In this document: one piece after another, positions 46,600 to 54,906 of the stretch
Layout: the number at the start of each line of letters is the position of its first letter
How positions within the stretch are numbered: position 1 is the stretch's first letter
NCBI RefSeq assembly: GCF_000834655.1
Contig: NZ_JXQQ01000014.1
Coordinates: 62,001-126,000, forward strand
Length of the DNA: 64,000 bases
Source: Variovorax paradoxus
Lineage (GTDB): Bacteria; Pseudomonadota; Gammaproteobacteria; Burkholderiales; Burkholderiaceae_C
Direction of reading: 5' to 3'
Notes under the pieces: model-generated
What the model was told of the DNA's origin: nothing
Databases searched by the model: none
Seen by the model: the letters and a program-made list of their open reading frames with translations, nothing else
Translations under genes and position numbers: made by a program

Positions 46600-47574
46600 A
46601 TGAAACGCCGAGCCTTCACCCTCGCCATTCCCACGTCCGCCTTCCTCGGGCTTCACCGTTCCGCGCGTGCCGAGGACTTTCCGAGCAAGCCCATCCGCTA
46701 CATCGTGCCGGTGGCGGCCGGCGGGGGCAGCGACATGGTGGGCCGCACCGTCACCGAGCGCTGGGGCAAGCTGCTGAACCAGACCTTCATCGTCGACAAC
46801 CAGGGCGGCGGCGGCGGCGTGATCGCCTCGCAGAACACCGCGCGCGCACCGGCCGACGGCTACACGCTGATGCAGGGCTACGTCGCCACGCACGGCACCA
46901 GCCCGGCAACGCGCCAGGTGCCCTACGACCCGGTCAAGGACTTCACGCCGATCGGCATGATCGGCGGCACGCCCAACGTGCTGGTCATCAACGCCGACCT
47001 GCCCGCCAAGGACTTCAGGCAGTTCCTCGAGTACGCCAAGGCCCAGGCCGGCAAGCTGAGCTACGGCTCGGCCGGCGCCGGCTCGCTCACGCACCTGACG
47101 ATGGAGCTCTTCAAGCAGCAGACCGGCCTGCAGATGACGCACGTGCCCTACCGCGGCGTCGCCCCGGCCTTCACCGACCTCATGGGCGGACAGACGCAGG
47201 CGATGTTCCCGGGCCTCGCCGCCGCCATGCCGCACCTCAAGTCGGGCCGCGTGCGGCCGCTGGCGGTGACCGGCAGGGCGCGCCATCCGCAGATCAAGGA
47301 CGTGCCCACGCTCGAGGAGCTGGGCCTTGCGGGCTTCGACGCGATGCAGTGGTACGGCGTGGTCGGCCCGGCCCACATGCCGGCCGCCGTCGTCAAGCAG
47401 CTCAACGACACGCTCAACACGGTGCTCAAGGCGCCCGACCTCAGCGAGAAGCTCGCGGTCGAGGCGGTCGAGCCGATGCCCATGAGCGCGCAGCAGTTCG
47501 GCGACTACATCCGCGCCGACGTCGCGCGATGGACCCAGCTCGCGCGCGATCGCAAGATCGAACTCGGCACCTGA
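46600..47574 (+). CDS. Bug/TctC family tripartite tricarboxylate transporter binding protein
   Basis: This 324-residue periplasmic binding protein has a signal peptide (MKRRAFTLAIPTSAFLGLH up to about residue 23) and the Bug signatures: FPSKPIRYIVPVAAGGGSDMVGR, GGGGGVIASQNTARAPADGYTL in segments, and FTPIGMIGGTPNVLVIN. Bug proteins bind carboxylates and sometimes other small molecules. No TctA or TctB membrane subunits are nearby, a common situation in Burkholderiales where orphan Bug proteins are numerous. GGAG precedes the ATG. It follows the GntR gene by 49 bases and precedes the MmgE/PrpD gene, suggesting uptake or sensing of a tricarboxylate-like compound. Confidence 0.94.
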   Translation: MKRRAFTLAIPTSAFLGLHRSARAEDFPSKPIRYIVPVAAGGGSDMVGRTVTERWGKLLNQTFIVDNQGGGGGVIASQNTARAPADGYTLMQGYVATHGTSPATRQVPYDPVKDFTPIGMIGGTPNVLVINADLPAKDFRQFLEYAKAQAGKLSYGSAGAGSLTHLTMELFKQQTGLQMTHVPYRGVAPAFTDLMGGQTQAMFPGLAAAMPHLKSGRVRPLAVTGRARHPQIKDVPTLEELGLAGFDAMQWYGVVGPAHMPAAVVKQLNDTLNTVLKAPDLSEKLAVEAVEPMPMSAQQFGDYIRADVARWTQLARDRKIELGT

Positions 47575-47622
47575 AGCCCGCATTCTTTTTTCCTTCGCCA
47601 TCCACCGGAGACTTTCAAGCAC

Positions 47623-48993
47623 ATGGCCCGCAACACCCAGGTCGCCGCAGACCACAACGCCCCGCCCATCACCCGCATCCTTGCCGAGTACGTCGCAGGC
47701 CACGCCTCGCGCGGCTGGAGCGAGGCGGTGGACCACGAGGCGCACCGCACCTTCCTCAACTGGCTGGGCTGCGCCGTCGGCGCCGCCAGGCACGAAGCCG
47801 TCGAGGCCGCGCTGGCCGCCGTGCAGGTGCTGCAGCCCGCGCCGCAGGCCACCATCCTCGGGCGTGCCGAGAAGGTCGACATCGCGAATGCGGCGCTGCT
47901 CAACGGCATCACCTCGCACACCTTCGACTTCGACGACACGCACCTGAAGACCATCATCCATCCCGCCGGCCCCGTGGCCTCGGCCGTGCTGGCATTGGCC
48001 GAGCACACCGGCGCGAGCGGCCGCACGGTGCTCGATGCGCTGGTGCTGGGCATCGACGTGGCGTGTCGCCTCGGCAACACGGTCTATCCCGAGCACTACG
48101 ACCGCGGCTGGCACATCACCGGCACCACGGGCATGTTAGGCGCGGCCGCGGGCTGCGCGCGGCTGCTCGGGCTGGACGCGGACCGCACGGCCATGGCGCT
48201 CGGCATCGCCGCGTCGCAGCCGGTCGGCCTGCGCGAGCAGTTCGGCACCATGACCAAGCCCTTTCACCCGGGCGGTGCCGCGCGCGCGGGCCTCATGGCC
48301 GCGCTGATGGCGCAGCACGGCTACACCGCGAGCCCCAAGGCAATCGAGGCGCCGCGCGGCTGGGCGCAGGTGGTATCGACCAAGTACGCCTGGAACGAAG
48401 TGACCGACGAACTCGGCGAGCGCTTCGAGATTTCGTTCAACAGCTACAAGCCCTTTGCCTGCGGCATCGTGATCCACCCGAGCATCGACGCCTGCGTGCA
48501 ACTGCGCGAGCGCGGCATCGCGGCGGACCAGGTCGAGCGCATCGAGCTCAAGGTGCATTCGCTGGTGCTCGAACTCACCGGCAAGAAGGAGCCGGCCGAT
48601 GGGCTGAGCGCCAAGTTCAGCGTCTACCACGGGTGCGCGGCGGGCCTGTTGTTCGGGCGCGCTGCCGAGGAGGAATTTGCCGACGACATCGTGAACCGCC
48701 CCGACGTGGTCGCGCTGCGCCGCAAGGTCGTGGCCACGGTGGACGACGGGATCGACGAAGCCAGCGCCGACGTGACCGCGGTGCTGACCGACGGCCGCCG
48801 CGAGCACGTGTTCATCGAGCACGCGATCGGCTCGCTGCAGCGCCCGATGAGCGATGCGGACCTGGAGCGCAAGTTCCACGGGCTGTCGGACGGCATCCTC
48901 GGCGCGCAGCGCACGAGCGAGTTGCTCGCGGCCTGCTGGTCGCTGGGAAAGGCAGCCGACGTGCGCGGCCTCGCGGCGCTGGCCCGGCCCTGA
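47623..48993 (+). CDS. MmgE/PrpD family protein
   Basis: This 456-residue protein belongs to the MmgE/PrpD superfamily, which contains 2-methylcitrate dehydratase and cis-aconitate decarboxylase. Typical regions are FLNWLGCAVGAARHEAVEAA, NAALLNGITSHTFDFDDTH with the conserved DFDD, GTTGMLGAAAGCARLLGLD, and FGTMTKPFHPGGAARAGLMAA with the Lys/His of the active site. No prpB or prpC genes are nearby, so propionate catabolism is not implied. With a Bug protein and an FCD regulator it may act on an imported di- or tricarboxylate. The exact reaction is not readable. Confidence 0.92.
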   Translation: MARNTQVAADHNAPPITRILAEYVAGHASRGWSEAVDHEAHRTFLNWLGCAVGAARHEAVEAALAAVQVLQPAPQATILGRAEKVDIANAALLNGITSHTFDFDDTHLKTIIHPAGPVASAVLALAEHTGASGRTVLDALVLGIDVACRLGNTVYPEHYDRGWHITGTTGMLGAAAGCARLLGLDADRTAMALGIAASQPVGLREQFGTMTKPFHPGGAARAGLMAALMAQHGYTASPKAIEAPRGWAQVVSTKYAWNEVTDELGERFEISFNSYKPFACGIVIHPSIDACVQLRERGIAADQVERIELKVHSLVLELTGKKEPADGLSAKFSVYHGCAAGLLFGRAAEEEFADDIVNRPDVVALRRKVVATVDDGIDEASADVTAVLTDGRREHVFIEHAIGSLQRPMSDADLERKFHGLSDGILGAQRTSELLAACWSLGKAADVRGLAALARP

Positions 48994-49007
48994 CAAGGAG
49001 AGAACGC

Positions 49008-49829
49008 ATGAAGCAGCCCGATCTCTCCCACGCCATCGATCGCCGCGCCTTCTGTGGCGCGGGCGCACTCCTCCTTGCGGGCTGCGCCGGCACCACGGCC
49101 AGCTCGCAGGCGGCCGCCGCGGCGGAACTCGGCGGCACCGGCAAGCTGCGCGCCGCCATCAACTTCGGCAATCCGATCCTCGCGAGCCGCGGCGCCGGTG
49201 GCCAGCCGAGCGGCGTGTCGGTGGACCTCGCGCGCGAGGCGGCGCGACGCCTGGGCCTCGCGATCGACCTCGTGCAGTTCAACTCCGCCGGCAACGTGGT
49301 GGAAGCCGTCAAGGCGCGCCAGGTCGACATGGCTTTCGTCGCGATCGATCCGGTGCGCGCGGCGGACATGGAATACACCGCGCCCTACGTTGTCATCGAA
49401 GGCGCCTACCTCGTGCGCAACGGCTCGCCGCTGCAGCGCAACGCGGACGTGGACCGCGCCGGCACCCGCGTGGTGGTCGGCAGGGGCAGCGCCTACGACC
49501 TCTACCTCACACGCGAGCTGAAGGCCGCCACGCTGGTGCGCGCGCCGACCTCGCCCGAGGTCACGAACCAGTTCATCGCGCAGAACCTCGACGTGGCGGC
49601 CGGCGTGAAGCAGCAGCTCGAAGCCGACGCGCAGCGCGTGGGCGGCGTGCGCCTGCTGCCGGGCCGCTTCATGGTGATCGAGCAGGCGATGGGCGTGCCG
49701 AAGGGCCGGCTCGCCGCACAGGCGTGGCTCAGCGGATTCGTCGAGGAGATGAAGGCGTCCGGTTTCGTCGCCGACGCGCTGAAGCGGCACGGCATCGAGG
49801 GTGCCGCCGTGGCGCCCCGCAGGGCCTGA
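49008..49829 (+). CDS. Amino-acid-type ABC transporter substrate-binding lipoprotein
   Basis: The protein has 273 residues. The signal ends in a lipobox (ALLLAGCAGTT) and is preceded by Arg-Arg (DRRAFCGAG), so Tat export is possible. The body matches family-3 solute-binding proteins: KLRAAINFGNPILASR, PSGVSVDLAREAARRLGLAID, VKARQVDMAFVAIDPVRAADMEYTAPYV in segments. An AAGGAG site lies 7 bases before the ATG, 14 bases after the PrpD stop, so it belongs to the GntR-led operon. No permease or ATPase gene is adjacent. It may supply a transporter encoded elsewhere or act as a sensor. Confidence 0.9.
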   Translation: MKQPDLSHAIDRRAFCGAGALLLAGCAGTTASSQAAAAAELGGTGKLRAAINFGNPILASRGAGGQPSGVSVDLAREAARRLGLAIDLVQFNSAGNVVEAVKARQVDMAFVAIDPVRAADMEYTAPYVVIEGAYLVRNGSPLQRNADVDRAGTRVVVGRGSAYDLYLTRELKAATLVRAPTSPEVTNQFIAQNLDVAAGVKQQLEADAQRVGGVRLLPGRFMVIEQAMGVPKGRLAAQAWLSGFVEEMKASGFVADALKRHGIEGAAVAPRRA

Positions 49830-49855
49830 CCTCAGGGGGCAGGCCAGGCGGCGGG

Positions 49856-51169
49856 CTAGGCGGCGGCCTCGGGGGCCGGCCGCAGCAGCCAGCGCACCTC
49901 TTGCGTCTGCTCGCTGTCGGGGTAGCGCGATTCCATCGTGCGGAGGATGGGCTTGGCCATGTCGGCGCGCCCCAGGCCCTGCACCAGCGCGCGGGCCGCG
50001 AGTTCATACGCCTGCGGGATCGCCTCGTTCCCGCGGAAGCGGCGGTCGAAACCCGCCAGCAGCGCGAGCGTGGCATGGGCATCGCCGTTGCGCCATTCGG
50101 CCCGCGCCATCGCGATCACCGTGGCCGCGTCGTCGAGCGCGAACGCCTTGTCCTTCTCGCGGCACAACTTGAAGACCTTGAGCGCTTCGGAAGACAGGTC
50201 GCGCCGCATCAGGAGCGGAATGAAGCGCCTGGCCTGGTCGAGCATTGCGCTCTCCTTGTCCGGCATCATCGCGAGCACGCGGTGGTAGCGGCGCTGCGCG
50301 GCGAGGTCGTCGATGGCGGCGGTGCGCTGCGCCTCGTAGGCGGTGCCGAGCGCGGCGGCCAGGTCGCCGTCGGTGATGAACTGCGCCACCTCGGCGTCGA
50401 TGCGCTGGGCGGCGATCTGCGCGGGCGTGCGGCGGTCCACCGGCATGCCCTCGCCCGCGCCGGCACCGGGCACCACGTCAATGCCGAAGGCGTCGTGGTG
50501 CTGGTACATCACATAGCCCAGGAGGCTCGCCATCACCCAGCCGAAGTAGATGAACGCGAAATTGACGATCGGCAGGATGATGCGGCCGTCGAACATCGGC
50601 ACCACCATCGATATGGCGATCTGGGCACCCGTGCTCAGCAGGAACAGGAAAAAGCACAGCAGCGCATACGGCCAGCCGATGGTGCGGATCGCATCCATCA
50701 CGTGCCCCGGGTTCATCGCCTGGAAGAAGCTGGACGACTGCACCAGCACGATCACCGCGGCCGGGAAGGTGAAGGACATGACGAACAGCGCCACCGTGCC
50801 CAGCACCGGCTCGTACCAGGCGAGCCAGGCGATCAGCGCGCCCTGCACCAGCGAGATCGCGAAGAGCTTCCAGGGCAGGTAGGTCCAGTCGTCGCTCGAC
50901 TCGCGCGCGAAGTCGGCCGACTGCCAGATGCCGCGCGCGCCGAGCGCGGTGATCTTGAAGCCGTAGCGGCTGGCCGCCAGCATGATGCCGATCTCGATGA
51001 CGATGAACGCCAGCGCATCGGGCAGGAAGAAGATCGCCTCGAAGAGCAGGCTGCAGAACGACAGCACGAGCCCGTAGGCCAGCGGCCGCATCTGGAACGG
51101 AAACGCGAAGAAGCTGTTGAGGCGGTGCCAGAACGGCGGCGGGGGTGGCAGGGAATCCTGAACGATCAC
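49856..51169 (-). CDS. Multipass membrane protein with C-terminal helical repeats, unknown function
   Basis: The protein has 437 residues. About six hydrophobic segments occupy residues 28-235 (LAYGLVLSFCSLLFEAIFFLP, ALAFIVIEIGIMLAA, LFAISLVQGALIAWLAWY, VALFVMSFTFPAAVIVLV, YALLCFFLFLLSTGAQIAI, FAFIYFGWVMASLLGYVMY). The remaining 190 residues are soluble and helical with TPR-like spacing (ALALLAGFDRRFRG-type segments, ALVQGLGRADMAKPILRTMESRYP in parts). No enzyme motif is visible. It follows the 179-residue gene by 8 bases on the same strand, so the two form an operon. I recognise no named family with certainty. Confidence 0.8.
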   Translation of the reverse strand: MIVQDSLPPPPPFWHRLNSFFAFPFQMRPLAYGLVLSFCSLLFEAIFFLPDALAFIVIEIGIMLAASRYGFKITALGARGIWQSADFARESSDDWTYLPWKLFAISLVQGALIAWLAWYEPVLGTVALFVMSFTFPAAVIVLVQSSSFFQAMNPGHVMDAIRTIGWPYALLCFFLFLLSTGAQIAISMVVPMFDGRIILPIVNFAFIYFGWVMASLLGYVMYQHHDAFGIDVVPGAGAGEGMPVDRRTPAQIAAQRIDAEVAQFITDGDLAAALGTAYEAQRTAAIDDLAAQRRYHRVLAMMPDKESAMLDQARRFIPLLMRRDLSSEALKVFKLCREKDKAFALDDAATVIAMARAEWRNGDAHATLALLAGFDRRFRGNEAIPQAYELAARALVQGLGRADMAKPILRTMESRYPDSEQTQEVRWLLRPAPEAAA

Positions 51170-51177
51170 GACCGCCC

Positions 51178-51717
51178 CTATTTACGGAAGAACTCGCTCT
51201 GGCTCATGGCGCCTCGGCCGCCCACGCGCACCACCGTGGCCTCCTCGGAATGCACGAGGCGCACCTGGCCGAGTTCGCGCTCAAGGCGCTGGGTGAAGCT
51301 GGTCTTGAACTGCAGGATCGACTCGCCCATCTTGATCACGTTGGTCCCCTGCACGGTGGCGCTCTTGCGGTCGGGCGTGAGCTCGACGCTGTCGATCTGG
51401 TAGTCGTACTCGATGGCCATGATGCTGCCGACCTGGTCGCTGACCGCGCGCAGCTTCTCGAAGGTCTTGTGCTGGGCTTCGCAGGCTTCGTCGCGGTTGT
51501 GGGTGCTCTCCACCGTCTTGCCCATCATCGTGGTCTTGCTCTCGATGACGGCCTTGCGGCTCAACTGCTTGCACAGCTGGTAGGCGTCGTTGGCGGAAAT
51601 GGCGCGCGCTTCCTTCTGGTAGTAGTCGCGCACCATCGGCTCGTCGAGCTTGCGGCCGCCGATAAAGAAGTACCACGCGCCCACGCAGAGCACGATGACG
51701 ATCGCAATTTGCTTCAT
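51178..51717 (-). CDS. Single-pass membrane or secreted protein of unknown function
   Basis: The protein has 179 residues. A hydrophobic start (MKQIAIVIVLCVGAWYFFIGG) serves as signal anchor, and the rest is soluble and highly charged, with Cys at LCKQLSRK and EACEAQHK. The beta-rich end has VELTPDRKSATVQGTNVIK and QFKTSFTQRLERELGQVRLVH in segments. No family is recognised. GGGAGG precedes the ATG and overlaps a perfect 14-base palindrome that could fold over the ribosome binding site. The gene is divergent from the ECF sigma gene and is followed by the multipass membrane protein gene. Confidence 0.75.
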   Translation of the reverse strand: MKQIAIVIVLCVGAWYFFIGGRKLDEPMVRDYYQKEARAISANDAYQLCKQLSRKAVIESKTTMMGKTVESTHNRDEACEAQHKTFEKLRAVSDQVGSIMAIEYDYQIDSVELTPDRKSATVQGTNVIKMGESILQFKTSFTQRLERELGQVRLVHSEEATVVRVGGRGAMSQSEFFRK

Positions 51718-51725
51718 TCCGCCTC

Positions 51726-51739
51726 CCGCGCATGCGCGG
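51726..51739. promoter_or_regulatory. Perfect palindrome overlapping a ribosome binding site
   Basis: CCGCGCATGCGCGG is a perfect 14-base palindrome just upstream of the minus-strand 179-residue gene and adjoining its GGGAGG. In RNA it could form a short stem that limits ribosome access, or as DNA it could be an operator. Confidence 0.4.
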
Positions 51740-51767
51740 CCCCGCTCCGATTTTGCGGCGCAGTATA

Positions 51768-51840
51768 CGTTAACGAATGTTTCTAGAAATCGGATCTTCG
51801 GACCTGTTGTTTGAATCCGGCAGGCGTGCGGGGCCGTATC
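51768..51840 (+). promoter_or_regulatory. Candidate ECF-type promoter and palindromes before the sigma gene
   Basis: Two palindromes, CGTTAACG (51768-51775) and TTTCTAGAAA (51780-51789), precede a GAATCC (51813-51818) and CGTATC (51835-51840) pair with a 16-base spacer. That spacing is usual for ECF sigma promoters and suggests autoregulation. The match is by eye only, with no consensus known for this sigma group. Confidence 0.35.
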
Positions 51841-51856
51841 TTGTCCATGCGCACCG

Positions 51857-52450
51857 ATGCCCGACAATCCGCGGATGACAGCACCCAGCCCAGACGCCGA
51901 ACTGATGGCGCTGATCGATCGGATCGGCCATCGCGACGAAGCCGCCCTGCGCCAGCTGTACGACCGCACCGCGCCCAAGCTCATGGGCCTGGCGATGCGC
52001 GTCGTGCGGCAGCGCGAATGGGCCGAAGATGTTCTCCAGGAAGCCTTTCTCACCGTCTGGCGCGTGGCCGGCGACTACCGCTCCACCCTGAGCCCGCCGC
52101 TGGCATGGCTGGGCTTGATCGTGCGCAGCCGTGCGCTCGACCTCCTGCGCCGCCGCACCGCCGACCGCGCCCAGCTCACGCAGGAGTTCGACGAGCTGAT
52201 GGCCGACACCCTGGAATCCGATGCGCCCAACCCCGCCGACACGGCCGATGCGAGCGAGCAGGCCTGGGCGTTGCACCAGTGCCTGAGCCAGCTCGAAGGC
52301 AAGCAGCGGGAGGTGGTGAGCCTGGCCTACCTGCGCGAGATGAGCCACGGCGAGCTGGCCGAGCAGCTCAGGCTGCCGCTGGGCACGGTCAAGACCTGGA
52401 TCCGGCGCGGCCTCGAGAAATTGCGCGTCTGCATGGGACGCTTTGCGTGA
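51857..52450 (+). CDS. ECF-type RNA polymerase sigma factor
   Basis: This 197-residue sigma-70 factor contains regions 2 and 4 only. Region 2 is EAALRQLYDRTAPKLMGLAM, then EWAEDVLQEAFLTVWRVAG. Region 4 is LEGKQREVVSLAYLREMSHGELAEQLRLPLGTVKTWIRRGLEKLR when read in segments, with its helix-turn-helix. It resembles the SigK-like ECF group that pairs with RskA-type anti-sigma factors, and such an anti-sigma gene follows 22 bases later. The start could be 6 codons further in (MTAPSPDAEL). The trigger is not evident. Confidence 0.94.
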   Translation: MPDNPRMTAPSPDAELMALIDRIGHRDEAALRQLYDRTAPKLMGLAMRVVRQREWAEDVLQEAFLTVWRVAGDYRSTLSPPLAWLGLIVRSRALDLLRRRTADRAQLTQEFDELMADTLESDAPNPADTADASEQAWALHQCLSQLEGKQREVVSLAYLREMSHGELAEQLRLPLGTVKTWIRRGLEKLRVCMGRFA

Positions 52451-52472
52451 CGGTGGAGAAAGCAGCCCTTCT

Positions 52473-53231
52473 ATGAATCTCACCGCCCACCCCGACCTGC
52501 TCGAACTGCTGGCCGCAAGCCATGCGCTCGGCACCCTGCGCGGCGGCGCTCGCCGCCGCTTCGAAACCATCGCGCGCGAACAGGCGCCGGTGCGCGCCGC
52601 GGCGCTGGTCTGGCAGAGCCGGCTCGCGAGCATGACCGAACTGCAGAGCCCGATCGTCCCCGACGCCGCCGTCTGGACCCGCATCCGCAACATCATCGAC
52701 GCCGAAAAGGCGCAGCACGCCATCGAGCGGCAGCGCGACGCGGCCAATGCCCGCAACTCCGCCAAGCCGCAGGGCGGATGGCTCAGCAGCCTGGCGCTCT
52801 GGCGCGGCGCCACGGCGGCCGGCGCGCTGGCCACCGTGCTGGCGGTCGGGGTCGGCCTGAACCTGCGCGACCAGTTGACCAATGCGCCGGCCGTGCAATA
52901 CGTGGCCGTGCTGTCCGACGACCAGGCCGCCGCCTCGCTGCTGGTGACCTTCGATCCGAAGAAAAAGCAGCTGGTGCTCCAGCGCGTGGGCAGCTACAGC
53001 GAAGGCACCGACAAGTCGCTGCAGCTGTGGGCCCTGCCCCCCGGCGGCGCGCCGCGCTCGCTCGGCGTGCTCGACAACGCGCCGGCCCTGCGGCTGGCCG
53101 CGTCGGAATCCGATGTGCACCAAGTGCCGACCCTGGCCGTTACCCTGGAAGCCAAGGGCGGCGTGCCACCGGGCAGCGGTCCGAAGGGGCCGGTCGTGTT
53201 CAAGGGCGCCCTCATTGAGAAAACCATCTGA
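52473..53231 (+). CDS. Anti-sigma factor, RskA-like
   Basis: This 252-residue single-pass membrane protein is the partner of the preceding ECF sigma factor. The cytoplasmic part starts with a short anti-sigma segment (LLELLAASHALGTLRGGARRRFETIA in parts), the membrane segment is GATAAGALATVLAVGVGLNL (about 110-130), and a periplasmic RskA C-terminal domain follows (AVQYVAVLSDDQAAASLLVT, SLQLWALPPGGAPRSLGVL). The LWALPPGG stretch is a hallmark of the RskA domain. No HxxxCxxC zinc motif is seen, so it is not a ZAS redox sensor. The start with MNLTAHPDLL is preferred over a TTG ten codons upstream that overlaps the sigma gene. Confidence 0.92.
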   Translation: MNLTAHPDLLELLAASHALGTLRGGARRRFETIAREQAPVRAAALVWQSRLASMTELQSPIVPDAAVWTRIRNIIDAEKAQHAIERQRDAANARNSAKPQGGWLSSLALWRGATAAGALATVLAVGVGLNLRDQLTNAPAVQYVAVLSDDQAAASLLVTFDPKKKQLVLQRVGSYSEGTDKSLQLWALPPGGAPRSLGVLDNAPALRLAASESDVHQVPTLAVTLEAKGGVPPGSGPKGPVVFKGALIEKTI

Positions 53232-53250
53232 CCTGATTCCTGTCTTTCCG

Positions 53251-54018
53251 ATGCCTTCGATGAAATCCGCGCTGGCCGCGGTCGCGCTGCTGATGGCGGC
53301 GCTTGCCTCCCACGCCCAGACCGCCTCGGCCGCCTTTCCCTACGAGGCGGATGGCGCCACCGCTGCGGACGCCTCCTCCGAATACCTGGCCGCCAAGGCG
53401 CGGTGGCACAACGAGCTCGCGGCCTTCGCGCGCGCCGACCAGGAGCGCCTGCCGCCCCCGGGCGGCGTGGTGTTCGTGGGCAGTTCCACCGTGCGCATGT
53501 GGACCCGCCTCTCGCAGGACTTTGCCCGCGTGCCCGGCGGCGTCGTCAACCGCGGCTTCGGCGGCTCGACACTGGCCGACTGCAGCCTGTTCGCCCGCGA
53601 CCTGGTGGTGCGCTACAAGCCCCGCCAGGTGATGGTGTATGCCGGCGACAACGACCTGGCCGAGGGCCGCACGCCGCTGCAGGTGCTCGACAGCTTCGCG
53701 CGCTTTGCCAACGCGGTGCGCGCCGAACTGCCCGACGCGCGCATCAGCTTCATCTCGGTCAAGCCCAGCCCCTCGCGCGAGCACCTGATGCCGCAGATCC
53801 GCGAGACCAACCACGTGATCTCGGCCTACCTCAACCTGCTGCCCAACAGCGAGTTCATCGACATCTACACGCCGATGCTCGGCGCCGACGGCCGGCCCCG
53901 GATGGAGCTGTTTCGCGGCGACAGGCTGCACATGACGGACGAGGGGTACCGGCTGTGGCAGTCGGTGATCGCCTTGCACCTGCCGGGCGCGCCTGCGCCA
54001 GCCGCCGCCCTGCCCTGA
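53251..54018 (+). CDS. Secreted SGNH/GDSL-family hydrolase
   Basis: This 255-residue periplasmic or secreted esterase-type hydrolase has a signal peptide (MPSMKSALAAVALLMAALAS, cleavage after SHA near residue 24). The SGNH blocks are visible: block I Ser in VVFVGSSTVRMW, block II Gly in VNRGFGGSTL, block III Asn in VYAGDNDLAEG, and block V Asp/His in GDRLHMTDEGY. Substrates of such enzymes include acyl or acetyl esters on lipids and polysaccharides, and none can be assigned here. It follows the anti-sigma gene by 19 bases and is probably in the ECF operon, which suggests induction under envelope stress. Confidence 0.92.
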   Translation: MPSMKSALAAVALLMAALASHAQTASAAFPYEADGATAADASSEYLAAKARWHNELAAFARADQERLPPPGGVVFVGSSTVRMWTRLSQDFARVPGGVVNRGFGGSTLADCSLFARDLVVRYKPRQVMVYAGDNDLAEGRTPLQVLDSFARFANAVRAELPDARISFISVKPSPSREHLMPQIRETNHVISAYLNLLPNSEFIDIYTPMLGADGRPRMELFRGDRLHMTDEGYRLWQSVIALHLPGAPAPAAALP

Positions 54019-54139
54019 TTGCAGCCGCCCCCCGGGACAGACACACGCCCTCGCCAGACTCGTGCCGGCCTGCGCAGGCGCCATCGAATCCTGCGCAATC
54101 GACAAGAACATCGCCGCCTGACGGCCAGAAAGAGCCTCG

Positions 54140-54880
54140 ATGGTCATGAAACTCTTCGCGGCGATCCTGCTGTCGCTGCTTGTGTCGGCCTGCGCGACGC
54201 AACCCGAAGCCACCAGCCCGCCCCCTTCCGCTGCGGTCGGAAAGACAGTGGATGCGGGCGCGCCGCTGGTGCAACAGGCGGCCGTGCTCATCGCCGCGAA
54301 AAGGCCTGCACAGGCCCTTCCGCTGGCCGACCAGGCCATCGCCTACTACGAGAGCACGTACCGCAAGAGCGCGCCTCTTGTGTATTCCGCGCGCTGGCCG
54401 GTCGAAAGCATGCTCTACGCCCTGGAGGGGCACAAGGCGAACACGAATTCGCGGGTCTACGGCATCGAATGGGGCCTCGCTTATTTCCTCAGGGGCTTCG
54501 CGCTGGTCGACCTGCATCGCCTTCCCGAAGCCCGGGCTGCGTTCGACGACGCGATCAAGCTCTCTCCGCGCAATTCGAAATACCTCTCCGAGCGGGCAGA
54601 AGTCGATATCGCCGAACGCAACTGGCGCCCGGCGCTGGAGGGGTTCCAGAAAGCCCTGGAGTCCGCGGACCTCTCCCCGCCCGAGCTTAAAACCGCGGAA
54701 ACGACGCGCGCATTGCGCGGCATGGCGTTCGCCCAGATCGAGCTGGGCAATCTCGATACGGCGCAGGCGCTGCACGAACGCGCGCTGCAACTGGACCCCG
54801 GGAACGAGAAGTCGTTGAATGAGCTCCGGTACATCCAGAGCCGGAAGGCCCGGCTTCCTGGACCGGGACGACCCATATAG
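54140..54880 (+). CDS. TPR-containing lipoprotein of unknown function
   Basis: The protein has 246 residues. The lipobox is LLVSACATQ with Cys at about residue 18. The body has tetratricopeptide-like helices: AAVLIAAKRPAQALPLADQAIAYYE in parts, WGLAYFLRGFALVDLHRLPEARAAFDDAIKLSPRN in parts, and ALRGMAFAQIELGNLDTAQALHERALQLDPGN in parts. Such proteins act as scaffolds in the envelope; the partner is unknown. A second ATG two codons in is an equally good start. It follows the SGNH gene by about 120 bases. Confidence 0.85.
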   Translation: MVMKLFAAILLSLLVSACATQPEATSPPPSAAVGKTVDAGAPLVQQAAVLIAAKRPAQALPLADQAIAYYESTYRKSAPLVYSARWPVESMLYALEGHKANTNSRVYGIEWGLAYFLRGFALVDLHRLPEARAAFDDAIKLSPRNSKYLSERAEVDIAERNWRPALEGFQKALESADLSPPELKTAETTRALRGMAFAQIELGNLDTAQALHERALQLDPGNEKSLNELRYIQSRKARLPGPGRPI

Positions 54881-54906
54881 AAAGAAATGCCTGGCGCCGA
54901 CCCCGC

